Assembly (NCBI RefSeq): GCF_004361735.1
Contig: NZ_SNVV01000005.1
Location: 62,001-126,000 of the forward strand
Source of the DNA: Azoarcus indigens
GTDB lineage: Bacteria; Pseudomonadota; Gammaproteobacteria; Burkholderiales; Rhodocyclaceae
Direction: 5' to 3'
DNA: 64,000 nucleotides
Made by a program: the position numbers and the translations under genes. Each line of letters starts with the position of its first letter. The first letter of the stretch is position 1. The notes below the pieces were generated by a model. The model was not told the origin of the DNA. It saw only the letters and a list, made by a program, of their open reading frames with translations, and searched no databases. Below are positions 18,974-28,010 of this stretch, piece after piece.

Positions 18974-19291
18974 TCAGCGCTTGACGTCGCCGAGGGAGAC
19001 GAAGGCGGTGCCGCTGGCCTTCTTGAACACCGCGAAGACCTTCTCGGTGACCGCGTCGGACACGGTGAAATCCTGGTAGGCGAGTTCCAGGAAGCGCTTG
19101 TTGTGGGCGCGCACCGTGTCTTCGTCGTCCGCCTCGGGGGCGTTGTGGGCGAGGTAGTCGTGGAAGCGCTGCAGGATGTGCAGGCGGTTCACATGCACCA
19201 CCGCCGGGTCGTAGTCGACGCCGAAGTAGTTCAGGAAGTCTTCGGCGGACGACAGTTCTTCCATTGCTTCGTCCAGGGTGAGTTCGTCCAT
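18974..19291 (-). CDS. nifW: NifW, nitrogenase stabilising/protective protein
   Basis: A 105-residue acidic protein with the NifW pattern: LSSAEDFLNYFGVDYDPAVVHVNRLHILQRF at the start, then FLELAYQDFTVSDAVTEKVFAVFK. NifW binds the MoFe protein and protects it from oxygen or helps its maturation. The length is usual for the family. Operon neighbours are an unknown gene 19 bp upstream and nifZ downstream. Confidence 0.92.
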   Translation of the reverse strand: MDELTLDEAMEELSSAEDFLNYFGVDYDPAVVHVNRLHILQRFHDYLAHNAPEADDEDTVRAHNKRFLELAYQDFTVSDAVTEKVFAVFKKASGTAFVSLGDVKR

Positions 19292-19310
19292 GAGGGGCTC
19301 CGCTTGGCTG

Positions 19311-19835
19311 TCAGTTGACGGGGGCGACGATAAGGGGTGGATCGATTTCGGCGGCGCGGGCGATGTCGAGCAGCGCCTTGCCGCCCATGCGGTCGGCGTC
19401 GTCCACCCGTACCAGGGTTTCCAGCAGGCCGACGGCGTCGTGGATCTGGCCCAGCCGCAGCTTGATGTAGGCGGCGGCCTTGAGGGCGGAGAGGTAGAAG
19501 CGGGTCAGCGTCATCGACTCGCGGGCGGCGGCCACGATCAGCGCTTCGTCCAGGCCCTGGCCGTCGGCCGGCAGGCCGACGCGGGCGCCGCTGACGGCGA
19601 TGGAGCGCCAGACGATGGCTTCCGACTTGTCCATCTGGTGGCGGTAGAAGTGGTAGCGGTAGAGCGCCACCAGCACCATCAGGTGGTCCGGTGCGGCCTC
19701 GGCGGCCCGGGCCAGCAGGCCCTCGGCCTCCGGCTCGCCGTAGCAGGCGCCGGCGCCTTCGATCAGCTCCAGCACGCCGTCGGGCAGCGGGTCGTCGAAG
19801 TACAGCGGTTGCGGGTCGAAATGCAGCAGGTCCAT
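19311..19835 (-). CDS. Conserved nif-cluster protein of unknown function
   Basis: A 174-residue acidic, mostly helical protein beginning [20 protein letters not shown]. The segment LLARAAEAAPDHLMVLVALYRYHFYRHQMDKSEAIVWRS, continuing to FYLSALKAAAYIKLRLGQIHDAVGLLETLVRVD, looks like two TPR-like helical pairs, suggesting a protein-binding adaptor. There is no signal peptide. The start overlaps the cysE stop by one base (TGATG) and nifW follows after 19 bp, so it is a full member of the nif operon. Similar genes occur at this place in other diazotrophs, but I know no established role. Confidence 0.7.
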   Translation of the reverse strand: MDLLHFDPQPLYFDDPLPDGVLELIEGAGACYGEPEAEGLLARAAEAAPDHLMVLVALYRYHFYRHQMDKSEAIVWRSIAVSGARVGLPADGQGLDEALIVAAARESMTLTRFYLSALKAAAYIKLRLGQIHDAVGLLETLVRVDDADRMGGKALLDIARAAEIDPPLIVAPVN

Positions 19836-20656
19836 CACTTCACCTCGGCGGTCTCGGGTTGGCAGGCACAGGTGGGACAGGCGCCATCGGTATTGGCGTT
19901 GCAGTCGATCGCGCCTTGCGCCAGCAGCGGCACCACCGCGTGGGCGGCCGGCGCCGCGGCGGCGGCGCGCAGCCCGGCCAGCTCGGATTCCAGCGACTTG
20001 ATGCGGTCCACCAGGCAGTTCAGCGTGTGCCCGACCGGGTCCGGCAGCAGGTGATGGTCGAGGTTGAGTTCGTCGGTGGCGGCCAGGATGGGGGCTTCGC
20101 GCCTCACCACCCGGGCGGGGATGCCGACCACCGTGCGGTCGGCCGGCACGTTCTTCACCACCACCGAGTTGGCGCCCACCCGCACCCGCGGGCCTATGGT
20201 GATGGCGCCGAGGATCTTGGCGCCGGCGCCGACCACCACATGGTCGCCCAGCGTGGGATGGCGCTTGCCCGGGTTCCAGGTGGTGCCGCCCAGGGTGACG
20301 CCGTGGTACAGGGTGACGTCGTCGCCGATCTCGGCGGTCTCGCCCACCACCACGCCGGCGCCGTGGTCGATGAAGAAGCGGCGGCCGATGCGGGCGCCGG
20401 GGTGGATGTCCACATTGGTGAAGACGCGCGCCAGGAAGCTCACCAGCCGCGCCGGGTAGCGCCAGCCGCGGCGCCACAGGGCATGGGCGATGCGGTGGGA
20501 CATCACCGCATGCACGCCGGGATAGGTGGTGAGCACTTCCCAGGCGGTGCGGGCGGCGGGGTCTCGGCCGAAGACGCAGCGCACGTCCTCGCGCAGCAGG
20601 GCGAACAGGCCCGGCTCGGCGGTTTCTCCAGTCATGGCGGCGGATTTCGTGTTCAT
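19835..20656 (-). CDS. cysE: Serine O-acetyltransferase of the nif operon (CysE/NifP)
   Basis: A 273-residue serine acetyltransferase. The catalytic left-handed beta-helix (about 95-190) has [21 protein letters not shown], the DH pair, [20 protein letters not shown] and the hexapeptide repeats [25 protein letters not shown]. It supplies O-acetylserine for cysteine, the sulfur source for NifS, and the nif copy is called NifP or CysE1. The C-terminal tail has four Cys ([16 protein letters not shown]), unusual for CysE and possibly metal-binding. I took the ATG at 20656, 4 bp after the nifV stop. Confidence 0.9.
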   Translation of the reverse strand: MNTKSAAMTGETAEPGLFALLREDVRCVFGRDPAARTAWEVLTTYPGVHAVMSHRIAHALWRRGWRYPARLVSFLARVFTNVDIHPGARIGRRFFIDHGAGVVVGETAEIGDDVTLYHGVTLGGTTWNPGKRHPTLGDHVVVGAGAKILGAITIGPRVRVGANSVVVKNVPADRTVVGIPARVVRREAPILAATDELNLDHHLLPDPVGHTLNCLVDRIKSLESELAGLRAAAAAPAAHAVVPLLAQGAIDCNANTDGACPTCACQPETAEVK

Positions 20657-20660
20657 GGCG

Positions 20661-21872
20661 TCAGGCTCCGGCCAACGGCAGACCGTCCGCCTCCAGGCGG
20701 GCGTGCAGGCCGGGCAGCAGGTCGGCGGGCCGGGTGCTGCTGGCACGCAGCTCGGCATGGAAGGCGAGCAGGTCGGCGCTGTCCGGCGTGCGCTTGGCCT
20801 GGCTGGCGAAGTCGCGGATGCGGGCCAGCAGGCAGGCGGTTTCGGCGTCGTTCAGGGCGATGCCCAGCGCGGCGTAGGCGGTGACCACGCCACGGCCGCC
20901 GGAGTGCTTGCCCAGCAGCAGGCGGTGGCTGCGGCCGAGCAGGGCGGGGTCTATGCCCTGGTAGTTGGCCGGGTCCTTCAGCAGGCCGTCCACATGGATG
21001 CCGGCCTCGTGGGTGAACACGCCCTCGCCGACCACGCTCTTGTGCCAGCCCACCGGCCGGCCGGAGGCATGCGCCACCGCCTGGGAGGCATCCAGCAGGC
21101 GGCGAAAGTCGATCAACTCGCCGACGCCGTGGAACTGGCGCAGGCCGAGGGCGACTTCTTCCAGCGCGGCGTTGCCGGCGCGCTCGCCCAGGCCGTTCAC
21201 CGTGGTGTTCACATGGGTGGCGCCGGCCCGCACCGCCGCCAGGGTGTTGGCGGTGGCCAGCCCGAGGTCGTCGTGGGCATGCATCTCCAGCTCCAGCGTA
21301 CAGGCGGCGCGCAGGGCGGCGATGGCTTCGAAGGTGGCGAAGGGGTCCAGCACGCCCAGGGTGTCGGCGAAGCGGAAGCGGCGGGCGCCGGCGGCCTCGG
21401 CGGCCTGCACGACTTCGGTGAGGAAGGCCGGATCGGCACGCGAGGCATCCTCGCCGCCGACGCCGACATCGAAGCCGGCCTCGCGCGCCACGGGCACCCA
21501 GCGGGCGATGCGCGCCAGCACCTCGTCGCGGTCGGCGCCCAGCTTGTGGCGGATCTGCTGGTCGGACACCGGCACCGACAGCTCCAGCATGTGTACCGGC
21601 AGGCTGCGGCAGGCGTCGATGTCCTTGCCGGTGAGCCGGCCCCAGACGATGAGCCGGGTATCGTGGCCAGCATCGGCCAGGGTGGCGGCCATGGCGCGGA
21701 TGTCACCGGCCTCCTCCGCGCCCATGGCGGGGATGCCGATCTCCAGCTCCGGCACCCCGATCTCGGCCAGGATGCGGGCGATCTCGCACTTCTCGGCGCG
21801 GGTGAAGGCTACCCCGGCCGATTGTTCGCCGTCGCGCAGCGTCGTGTCGTCGATCACCACTGTGGCAGCCAT
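20661..21872 (-). CDS. nifV: Homocitrate synthase NifV
   Basis: A 403-residue enzyme that condenses acetyl-CoA and 2-oxoglutarate to (R)-homocitrate, the organic ligand of FeMo-cofactor. The TIM barrel starts with [19 protein letters not shown], with the Arg-Asp-Gly-Glu metal and acid motif. [22 protein letters not shown] carries the metal-binding HxH pair, and [19 protein letters not shown] follows. Length and all signatures fit NifV rather than 2-isopropylmalate synthase, which has an extra regulatory domain. It lies between nifS and cysE in the nif operon. Confidence 0.93.
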   Translation of the reverse strand: MAATVVIDDTTLRDGEQSAGVAFTRAEKCEIARILAEIGVPELEIGIPAMGAEEAGDIRAMAATLADAGHDTRLIVWGRLTGKDIDACRSLPVHMLELSVPVSDQQIRHKLGADRDEVLARIARWVPVAREAGFDVGVGGEDASRADPAFLTEVVQAAEAAGARRFRFADTLGVLDPFATFEAIAALRAACTLELEMHAHDDLGLATANTLAAVRAGATHVNTTVNGLGERAGNAALEEVALGLRQFHGVGELIDFRRLLDASQAVAHASGRPVGWHKSVVGEGVFTHEAGIHVDGLLKDPANYQGIDPALLGRSHRLLLGKHSGGRGVVTAYAALGIALNDAETACLLARIRDFASQAKRTPDSADLLAFHAELRASSTRPADLLPGLHARLEADGLPLAGA

Positions 21873-21895
21873 TGCCGCTTCCTCCTGGGCGTGGG

Positions 21896-23122
21896 TCAGG
21901 CGTAGGTGGGGGCGAAGGCCTTTTCCGGGTCCGTCACCGGCCCGTTCTCGCCCCAGTAGGGCGACAGCTTGCGCAGCTGGGCGATGATGGGCGGCACCGC
22001 GGCGATCACGCGGTCGATCTCCGTCTCGGTGTTCTCGTGCGACAGCGAGAAGCGGATGGTGCCGTGGGCGGCGGTGTAGGGAATGCCCATCGCCCGCATC
22101 ACGTGGGAGGGTTCCAGCGAGCCGGAGGTGCAGGCGGAGCCGGAGGAGGCGGCGATGCCCTGCTTGTTCAACAGCATCAGGATGGCTTCGCCTTCCACGT
22201 ATTCGAAGGCGATGTTCAGCGTGTTGGGCAGGCGGTTGTCCACATCGCCGGTGGCGAAGGCGTGCGGCACGGCGGAGAGGATGCCGGCCTGCAGCTTGTC
22301 GCGCAGGGCGCGCACATAGGTGTTTTCCAGCTCCATGCGCTCCAGCGCCAGTTCGGCGGCGACGCCCAGGCCGATGATGGAGGGCACGTTCTCGGTGCCG
22401 GCACGGCGGCCGCGCTCCTGGCCGCCGCCGCGCAGCAGCGGGCGGAAGCGGGCGCCGCGGCGCAGGTAGAGCGCGCCTATGCCCTTGGGCGCGTGCAGCT
22501 TGTGGCCGGACATGGAGAGCATGTCAATGGCAGAGTTGGCCAGGTCCAGCGGGATCTTGCCCACCGCTTGTACCGCGTCGGTGTGGAACAGGATGCCGGC
22601 GGCGTGCGCCATCTCGGCCATCTGCTTCACCGGGAAGTAGGTGCCGGTCTCGTTGTTGGCCCACATCACCGACACCACCGCCACTTTGTCGCTCAGCAGC
22701 GCGGCGTACTCGTCCAGGTTCAACCGGCCCTTGCCGTCCACCTTCAGGCGGTGGATGGTGTAGCCCTCTTTTTCCAGCTGGTCGCACAGGTGCAGCACCG
22801 CGTGGTGCTCCACCGTGGTGGTGATGATTTCCTTGCGCTCCGGGTTGGCCTTGAGCGCCGACAGGATGGCGGTGTTGTCCGCCTCGGTGCCGCCGGCGGT
22901 GTAGATGATCTCGGAGTCGTACTCCGCCCCCAGCAGCTTCTGCAGCGAGGCCCGGGCGCTCTTCACCGCGTGGCCGACCTTGGCGCCGAAGCTGTGCATG
23001 GACGAGGGGTTGCCGAACTGCTCGGTGAAGTAGGGCAGCATGGCCGCGACCGCTTCCGGCGCGCAGCGGGTGGTGGCGTTGTTGTCGAGGTAGATCGGGG
23101 TCGGGCTGGGGATGCTCATCAT
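21896..23122 (-). CDS. nifS: Cysteine desulfurase NifS
   Basis: A 408-residue PLP enzyme giving persulfide sulfur to NifU for nitrogenase FeS clusters. [27 protein letters not shown], the PLP lysine in [11 protein letters not shown] and the catalytic-loop cysteine in [16 protein letters not shown] are all present. The start could be either of two adjacent ATGs (23122 or 23119); a GGAG ribosome site is better spaced for the second. A strong hairpin lies in the 137-bp gap after nifU. Confidence 0.93.
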   Translation of the reverse strand: MMSIPSPTPIYLDNNATTRCAPEAVAAMLPYFTEQFGNPSSMHSFGAKVGHAVKSARASLQKLLGAEYDSEIIYTAGGTEADNTAILSALKANPERKEIITTTVEHHAVLHLCDQLEKEGYTIHRLKVDGKGRLNLDEYAALLSDKVAVVSVMWANNETGTYFPVKQMAEMAHAAGILFHTDAVQAVGKIPLDLANSAIDMLSMSGHKLHAPKGIGALYLRRGARFRPLLRGGGQERGRRAGTENVPSIIGLGVAAELALERMELENTYVRALRDKLQAGILSAVPHAFATGDVDNRLPNTLNIAFEYVEGEAILMLLNKQGIAASSGSACTSGSLEPSHVMRAMGIPYTAAHGTIRFSLSHENTETEIDRVIAAVPPIIAQLRKLSPYWGENGPVTDPEKAFAPTYA

Positions 23123-23221
23123 GCTCTCCGCTGGGCTGCGCCGCGCCGGTCCGGGGTGGCCGGCCAGTACGGTGCAGAGGCTGTGTCGCTGGCGGTCGCG
23201 GTTGGCGCCGCCGGTGTCTGG

Positions 23222-23250
23222 CCTGCCCCGCCCGCCAGGGGTGGGGCAGG
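23222..23250. repeat. GC-rich hairpin between nifU and nifS
   Basis: CCTGCCCC (23222-23229) and GGGGCAGG (23243-23250) form a perfect 8-bp stem with more pairing possible inside. It lies 9 bases beyond the nifU stop on the leftward transcript. There is no T tract, so it may act as a processing or stability element that adjusts nifU against nifS rather than a terminator. Confidence 0.45.
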
Positions 23251-23259
23251 GGGAGTCGG

Positions 23260-24150
23260 TCAGGCGGGCAGGGTGTTGGGGGCGAACTTGGCGGTGGCCT
23301 TCACCGGGATGACCTTCACCAGCTCACCCAGGGCTTCGACCATCTGCGCCTGCACGCCGCCCAGCGTGGCCGCTTCCATCTGGCAGCCGGCGCAGGCGCC
23401 CTTCATGGACACGTAGATGTTCTTGCCATCCACATCCACCAGCTCGATGTCGCCGTGGTCGCGCTGCAGGTTGGGGCGGGCCTTCTCGATGACCTGCTCG
23501 ATCTTGCGGATGCGCTCCAGCGTGGTGAGCTTGCCCGGCACCTTCTTCTCCGGCGGCGGCGCCGGCTTGAAGTCTTCGCCGCGCTCGGCCAGCACCTTGG
23601 CGAGGATTTCCTCTATGCCTTCGTGGCAGGAGGAACAGCCGCCGCCGGCCTTGGTGTAGTTGGTCACCTGCTCGACGCTGCACAGGTTGTTGGCGCGTAT
23701 GGTCTCTTCGATCATCACCGCGTCCACCGCGAAGCACTTGCAGATCAGCGCGCCTTCCTCGTGGTCGTCCTTCCATTCCTCGCCGCGGTAGTTGGCGACG
23801 GCGGATTGCAGGGCTTCGCGGCCCATCACCGAGCAGTGCATCTTCTCGGGCGGCAGGCCGCCGAGGAAGTCGGCGATGTCCTGGTTGGACACTTCCAGCG
23901 CCTGCTCCAGGGTCTTGCCCTTGATGATCTCGGTCAGCGCCGAGCTGGAGGCGATGGCCGAGCCGCAGCCGAAGGTCTGGAAGGAGGCGTCGAGGATGGT
24001 TTCGTTGGCCGGATCCACCTTCAGCATCAGCCGCAGCGCGTCGCCGCAGGAGATGGAACCCACCTCGCCGATGGCGTTGGCATCCGGCAGCGGGCCGGCG
24101 TTACGCGGGTTGTAGAAGTGTTCCTTGACGGTATCGGAGTAGTCCCACAT
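23260..24150 (-). CDS. nifU: NifU, FeS cluster scaffold for nitrogenase
   Basis: A 296-residue three-domain scaffold. The IscU-like N-domain (1-125) has the three cluster Cys ([23 protein letters not shown]). The central [2Fe-2S] domain has CKC and GGCSSCHEG. The C-terminal Nfu-like domain (about 215-296) has the CAGC pair in [17 protein letters not shown]. Full length and all nine expected Cys are present. It works with NifS to build [4Fe-4S] clusters for NifH and NifB. It starts 15 bp after iscA in the nif operon. Confidence 0.95.
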   Translation of the reverse strand: MWDYSDTVKEHFYNPRNAGPLPDANAIGEVGSISCGDALRLMLKVDPANETILDASFQTFGCGSAIASSSALTEIIKGKTLEQALEVSNQDIADFLGGLPPEKMHCSVMGREALQSAVANYRGEEWKDDHEEGALICKCFAVDAVMIEETIRANNLCSVEQVTNYTKAGGGCSSCHEGIEEILAKVLAERGEDFKPAPPPEKKVPGKLTTLERIRKIEQVIEKARPNLQRDHGDIELVDVDGKNIYVSMKGACAGCQMEAATLGGVQAQMVEALGELVKVIPVKATAKFAPNTLPA

Positions 24151-24165
24151 GGCGTTCTCCCGGTA

Positions 24166-24489
24166 TCAGGCGGAGAAGGACTGGCCACAGGCGCAGCCGC
24201 CGGTGGCATTCGGGTTTTCGAACTTGAAGCCGGAGCCGGACAGGGAGTCGACGAAATCGACGGTGACGCCGTCCAGCATCGGGGCGGAGTAGGGATCGAC
24301 CAGCAGGGTCACGCCGCCCATCTCGACGACCATGTCGTCTTCTGCCTTCTCGGCTTCCAACTTCATGCCGTACTGCAGGCCGGAGCAGCCGCCGCCCTGC
24401 ACATGGATGCGCAGACCGGCAACCGGGTCGGCGGAGGTGGAGATGAAACGGCTGACAGCCTGCAGCGCGCTGGGGGTGAGGTTGATCAT
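24166..24489 (-). CDS. iscA: Nif-type IscA/HesB iron-sulfur carrier
   Basis: A 107-residue A-type carrier, first gene of the nif operon. The three ligand Cys are in GGGCSGLQYG and GGCACGQSFSA. MINLTPSALQAVSRFI is the usual start. I chose the ATG at 24489 because an AGGAGA site precedes it and the family begins there. The sigma-54 promoter at 24531-24546 would give a 5' leader of about 30 bases. A-type proteins pass FeS clusters from NifU to targets. Confidence 0.92.
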   Translation of the reverse strand: MINLTPSALQAVSRFISTSADPVAGLRIHVQGGGCSGLQYGMKLEAEKAEDDMVVEMGGVTLLVDPYSAPMLDGVTVDFVDSLSGSGFKFENPNATGGCACGQSFSA

Positions 24490-24530
24490 GTTCGGTTCTC
24501 CTGGGGAAGAGGGTGTGTCGCCGAACATGG

Positions 24531-24546
24531 TGCAAAGGCTATGCCA
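24531..24546 (-). promoter_or_regulatory. Sigma-54 promoter of the iscA-nifUSV operon
   Basis: On the minus strand the sequence is TGGCAT-AGCCT-TTGCA, matching the TGGCAC-N5-TTGCA consensus in all but one base and keeping the invariant GG and GC at the right spacing. The start point would be near 24520, about 31 bases before the iscA ATG. A NifA site lies upstream at 24629-24644. Confidence 0.9.
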
Positions 24547-24628
24547 TCGCGAAGGAAAACGTATCTAGCTGGTTTTAAAGGATTTGTCGTGCTCGTGCCA
24601 TGTCGCGAAGGGGACGCGCTCCGGCCAT

Positions 24629-24644
24629 TGTCGGTTTTGTGACA
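24629..24644. promoter_or_regulatory. NifA upstream activator site (TGT-N10-ACA)
   Basis: TGT-CGGTTTTGTG-ACA is an exact match to the NifA binding pattern TGT-N10-ACA. Its centre is about 116 bp upstream of the start point predicted from the sigma-54 promoter at 24531-24546, within the normal range for NifA. Confidence 0.85.
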
Positions 24645-24847
24645 AGCAGGCGAAAAACCCTTTTGTCAGCATGCCTTATGGCTTCCGCCAGCACACTAGA
24701 ATGTGGCCACGCAGTCGCGCCGGAAACGAATCGCCGGCGCTTCGTACAAACAATAAACAGCCGGCGGCCGGGCATCCTGTTTGCGGCAGTAGTGTCCGAA
24801 AAGGTAATACGTAATACGCTGACCGCCTGGCAGTGGAGGGACGACCT

Positions 24848-26545
24848 ATGGTTCTGCTCGACATGATGGGTGGGGTGGCCCTGCTGCTGTGGGGGCTGCA
24901 CATGGTCCACAGCGGCATCGTGCGTGCCTTCGGCGCCGACCTCAGGCGCGCGCTGGGCGGCGCGCTGCGCAACCGCTTCCAGGCGCTGGCCGCCGGCCTC
25001 GGTATTACCGCATTGCTCCAGAGCAGTACCGCCACCGCGCTGATGCTGACTTCCTTCGCCGCCGGCGGCGTCATCAGCCTGGTGCCGGCGCTGGCCACCA
25101 TGCTGGGCGCCAACATCGGCACCAGCCTCATCGTCCAGCTGCTGTCCTTCAACGTCTCCGCGCTGGCGCCCATCCTGCTGGTGGTGGGGGTGGTCGCCTT
25201 CCGCCGGGGCGCGCGCACCCGCACGCGGGATCTCGGCCGTGTCGCCATCGGCCTCGGGCTGATGCTGCTGTCGCTGCACCTGCTGCTGAATAGCCTTGCG
25301 CCGGTGGAGCATTCGCCGCTGGTGCGGGATGTGTTCGCCGCCGCCACCGACGAGGCCCTGGTCTGTCTGGTGATAGGCGCGCTGTTGACCTGGGCGGCGC
25401 ATTCCAGCGTGGCGGTGGTGCTGCTGGTGATGTCGCTGGCGCAATCCCAGCTCATCGGCGTGGAGGCGGCGCTGGCGATGGTGCTGGGAGCAAACCTTGG
25501 GGCCGCCCTCAACCCGCTGTTCGAAGGTGGTGCCGCCGGCAACCCGGCTTCGCGCCGCCTGCCGGTGGGCAACCTGCTCAACCGCATCGTCGGCTGCCTG
25601 TTGCTGCTGCCCTTCCTCGGCCCGGTGGCGGACTGGCTGGCCAGCGTCGATCCCCAGCCGGTGCGGGTGGCGGCGGACTTCCACATTCTCTTCAATCTGG
25701 CGATGGCGCTGCTCTTCCTGCCGCTGCTCAACCCGCTGGCGCGGCTGCTGGAGCGCTTCCTGCCGGAGCGGGCGGCGCCCGCCGACCCCGGCACGCCGCT
25801 CTACCTGGATGCCGCCGCCCTCGACACGCCGGCGGTGGCGCTGGCCTGCGCCGCCCGCGAGACGCTGCACATGGGCGACGTGGTGGAAGGCATGTTCCAC
25901 CGCGGCATGAACGCCCTGCTGAGCAACGATCGCAAGCTGGTGGCCGAAGTGTCGGCGATGGACGACGCAGTGGACCGCCTGCACGAGGCAATCAAGCTCT
26001 ACGTGATCCAGCTCACCCGCGGCAGCCTGGAGGAGCACGAGGGCCAGCGGGCGATGGAGATCATGTCGCTGTCCATCAACCTGGAGCATGTCGGCGACAT
26101 CGTGGACAAGAACCTGATGGAGCTGGCGGCGAAGAAGATCAAGCACCGCCTGGAATTCTCCCGCGAGGGCGCAGCCGAACTGGAGGCCATGCACCAGCAC
26201 ATCGCTGCCAACTTCAAGCTCGCCGCCAGCGCCTTCCTCACTGGCGACGCCCGGGTGGCGCGCCAGCTGCTGGAGGAGAAGACGCGGCTGCGGGAGATCG
26301 AACAGGCCGCCGGGGAGAGCCACATGGCGCGCCTGCGCGAGGGCCGGCCGGAGAGCCTGGAGACCAGCTCGCTGCACCTGGATGTGCTGCGCGACCTCAA
26401 GCGCATCCACTCTCACCTGTGCGCCGCGGCCTACCCGGTGCTGGACGCGAGGGGTGAGCTGCGGGACAGCCGGCTCAAGCCGGCAGCGAAGCCGAGCGGG
26501 GAGCCGGTGGCCGCGGAGGAACTGCGGCCGCATTCGTCGGGTTGA
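24848..26545 (+). CDS. Na+/phosphate cotransporter family protein with PhoU-like domain
   Basis: A 565-residue membrane protein. The N-terminal half has two Na/Pi-cotransporter repeats with QSSTATALMLTSF (first) and HSSVAVVLLVMSLAQSQ (second), each within groups of transmembrane helices. The C-terminal half (about 340-540) is a soluble PhoU-like helical domain. The family takes up phosphate with sodium; the PhoU-like part is probably regulatory. The ATG at 24848 follows a GGAGGG ribosome site by 8 bases. It is transcribed opposite to, and lies between, the two nif operons, sharing the 358-bp promoter region with iscA. Confidence 0.88.
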   Translation: MVLLDMMGGVALLLWGLHMVHSGIVRAFGADLRRALGGALRNRFQALAAGLGITALLQSSTATALMLTSFAAGGVISLVPALATMLGANIGTSLIVQLLSFNVSALAPILLVVGVVAFRRGARTRTRDLGRVAIGLGLMLLSLHLLLNSLAPVEHSPLVRDVFAAATDEALVCLVIGALLTWAAHSSVAVVLLVMSLAQSQLIGVEAALAMVLGANLGAALNPLFEGGAAGNPASRRLPVGNLLNRIVGCLLLLPFLGPVADWLASVDPQPVRVAADFHILFNLAMALLFLPLLNPLARLLERFLPERAAPADPGTPLYLDAAALDTPAVALACAARETLHMGDVVEGMFHRGMNALLSNDRKLVAEVSAMDDAVDRLHEAIKLYVIQLTRGSLEEHEGQRAMEIMSLSINLEHVGDIVDKNLMELAAKKIKHRLEFSREGAAELEAMHQHIAANFKLAASAFLTGDARVARQLLEEKTRLREIEQAAGESHMARLREGRPESLETSSLHLDVLRDLKRIHSHLCAAAYPVLDARGELRDSRLKPAAKPSGEPVAAEELRPHSSG

Positions 26546-26558
26546 GGGGTTGGGGGTT

Positions 26559-26576
26559 TCTCCCTCTTGCGGGAGA
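26559..26576. terminator. Small hairpin after the Na/Pi transporter
   Basis: TCTCCC-TCTTGC-GGGAGA forms a 6-bp stem 13 bases after the stop codon. There is no T tract. It resembles the CCCTCTCCC/GGGAGAGGG hairpins scattered in proteobacterial intergenic DNA, so it may be a repeat rather than a real terminator. Confidence 0.35.
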
Positions 26577-26719
26577 GGGGGAAGCCGGCGGCGGGATCAG
26601 CGGGATTGCAGCGTGATCGACCCATCCGCGGCGTATTCGGCGGGACTCCAACAAGAGTCCGGAAGCCTTTGCCTCCACTCTCCAGCCTTGCTTCAAAGGA
26701 CTGCTCCGCATCCTTACTC

Positions 26720-27112
26720 TCACCCGAGGATGTGCTCATACACATCCCGCATCACGTCCCGCTCGGTATCCGGGATGCCCGCCAGCTCGGTCAGCAGCGC
26801 GAAGCGGCCGCCGGCTTTGTCCACCGCCTCGAAGGGCGGGTCGGTGGCGGTGAGTTCGCCCAGCCACACGGTGGCACTGCCTTCCGGCATCAGCATGCGG
26901 GAGCGGAACTCCGGATCGACGCGCAGACCACCTACCGGCAGGCCGAGGCGGCTGGCGGCCTGGTTGACCAGCGGGCCGGGGTGCGGCGAGACGATGGCCG
27001 GGTCGCCCTCGACCTCCAGGCTGGCGGCGATCACCGATTGCGGGAAGCGGACGAAGCGCAGGCGGGCGCTGGTGGCCTGCTTGTGATAGACGATGAGGGT
27101 GAGTAAGCCCAT
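26720..27112 (-). CDS. Conserved protein of unknown function beside nif genes
   Basis: A 130-residue soluble protein, MGLLTLIVYHKQATSARLRF onward, with alternating strands and a Pro/Gly-rich middle. No motif or signal peptide is recognised. It has the same orientation as the nifENX operon and lies 182 bp after its last recognised gene, with coding bias like its neighbours. It may be the distal nif gene or an independent one. Confidence 0.6.
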   Translation of the reverse strand: MGLLTLIVYHKQATSARLRFVRFPQSVIAASLEVEGDPAIVSPHPGPLVNQAASRLGLPVGGLRVDPEFRSRMLMPEGSATVWLGELTATDPPFEAVDKAGGRFALLTELAGIPDTERDVMRDVYEHILG

Positions 27113-27294
27113 GGCATTCCATGCTGAGGCAATGCGGGAAAGGCGACCGGCGCGAGGGCGCGGTCGCCGGGAAGGTGCGGCGAGGCGGGTGTGGCGGCGC
27201 CGGGGCCGGCGGGGGCTGGTCCTGGCGGGCGCTGACGGCTCCGGCGGCACTGCGGAGGGACGCGCGCCGGCGCGCCCCCTGCCGCGCCCGCCGC

Positions 27295-27507
27295 TCAGGC
27301 GGTGGCAGTCGCCGCCGACAGGCGCTTGCTGGCGTCCGCCCAGGCCTTGCAGGCGTCGTAGGTGGACTGCGCGATGCCGGGAATTTCCTCGTAGCCCGCC
27401 GGTAGGCGGTCTTCGACCAGGTCGTGCAGCTGCGAAGCCCATTCCTGCGAAATGCGCTTCAGCTTCTTCACTTCCTTCTCGAGGTCCTTGATTTCCTCTT
27501 CCGTCAT
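27295..27507 (-). CDS. DUF683/CCE_0567-type nif-associated small protein
   Basis: A 70-residue protein whose first half is a charged helix (TEEEIKDLEKEVKKLKRISQEWASQLHDLVEDRLP) and second half the conserved Y-x-E-I-P...TYDACKAWADA. This matches the short DUF683 proteins found directly after nifX and DUF269 in most Mo-nitrogenase clusters; structures of the family show a helical hairpin. A GGAG site precedes the ATG. Role unknown, probably accessory in FeMo-cofactor work. Confidence 0.88.
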   Translation of the reverse strand: MTEEEIKDLEKEVKKLKRISQEWASQLHDLVEDRLPAGYEEIPGIAQSTYDACKAWADASKRLSAATATA

Positions 27508-27524
27508 GGTGGTCTCCTCCGTGA

Positions 27525-28010
27525 TCAGAGCCCGGCGACTTCCGGGTACTTGCCGATGAGTTCCAGCGCGACCGACAGGAATTTGTCGGCCTCGTCCTTC
27601 ATCTTCGAGTAGCTGTCGAAGCCGAAGCGGTGCACATCGCGCAGGGTGCGGTCCAGCACTACCAGCTTGCCGACGGTGATCACGCCGCGGCCGAAGCCTT
27701 CGTGGGTGATGTTGATCATCGGCACCGCCATCAGGCCGCATTCCTTCTCGATCAGCGCGGCGATGGCGTTGTGGAAGGCCTTGACGCGGGAGATGGTGAC
27801 GTCGTCCGGGTCGCCCACCACCGGGATCTGGCGGCGTTGTTCCTTGGTCAGGATGTAGGGTGCCAGCACCTTGTCGGTGGGCCAGCCGTCGTAGGTGCCG
27901 TAGCTGTCCAGCGCGCGGGTCTGGCGGTTCATCTCCTTGATGAAGTCGGTTTCGGCCAGGTCGGGGCTCAGCTCGGCCGCGGGGGCGGTGTTGGTATCGA
28001 TGGTGATCAT
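27525..28010 (-). CDS. NifX-associated nitrogen fixation protein (DUF269)
   Basis: A 161-residue protein with the DUF269 signature: FIKEMNRQTRALDSYGTYDGW, KVLAPYILTKEQRRQIPVVGDPDD and GRGVITVGKLVVLDRTLRDVHRFGFDS. This family is almost always downstream of nifX. It has no catalytic assignment. The start overlaps the RseC-like gene by ATGA (28007-28010); the DUF683 gene follows after 17 bp. Confidence 0.92.
   Translation of the reverse strand: MITIDTNTAPAAELSPDLAETDFIKEMNRQTRALDSYGTYDGWPTDKVLAPYILTKEQRRQIPVVGDPDDVTISRVKAFHNAIAALIEKECGLMAVPMINITHEGFGRGVITVGKLVVLDRTLRDVHRFGFDSYSKMKDEADKFLSVALELIGKYPEVAGL

Noticed and set aside
19047-19061. A GTGACC-GCG-TCGGAC look-alike of the regulon palindrome.
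   Set aside because: It lies inside nifW, its left half matches poorly and there is no partner site or sigma-54 promoter.
24575-26533. A 652-codon frame opposite the Na/Pi transporter.
   Set aside because: Low-complexity His/Gln/Arg composition and overlap with a well-defined transporter and with the NifA site.
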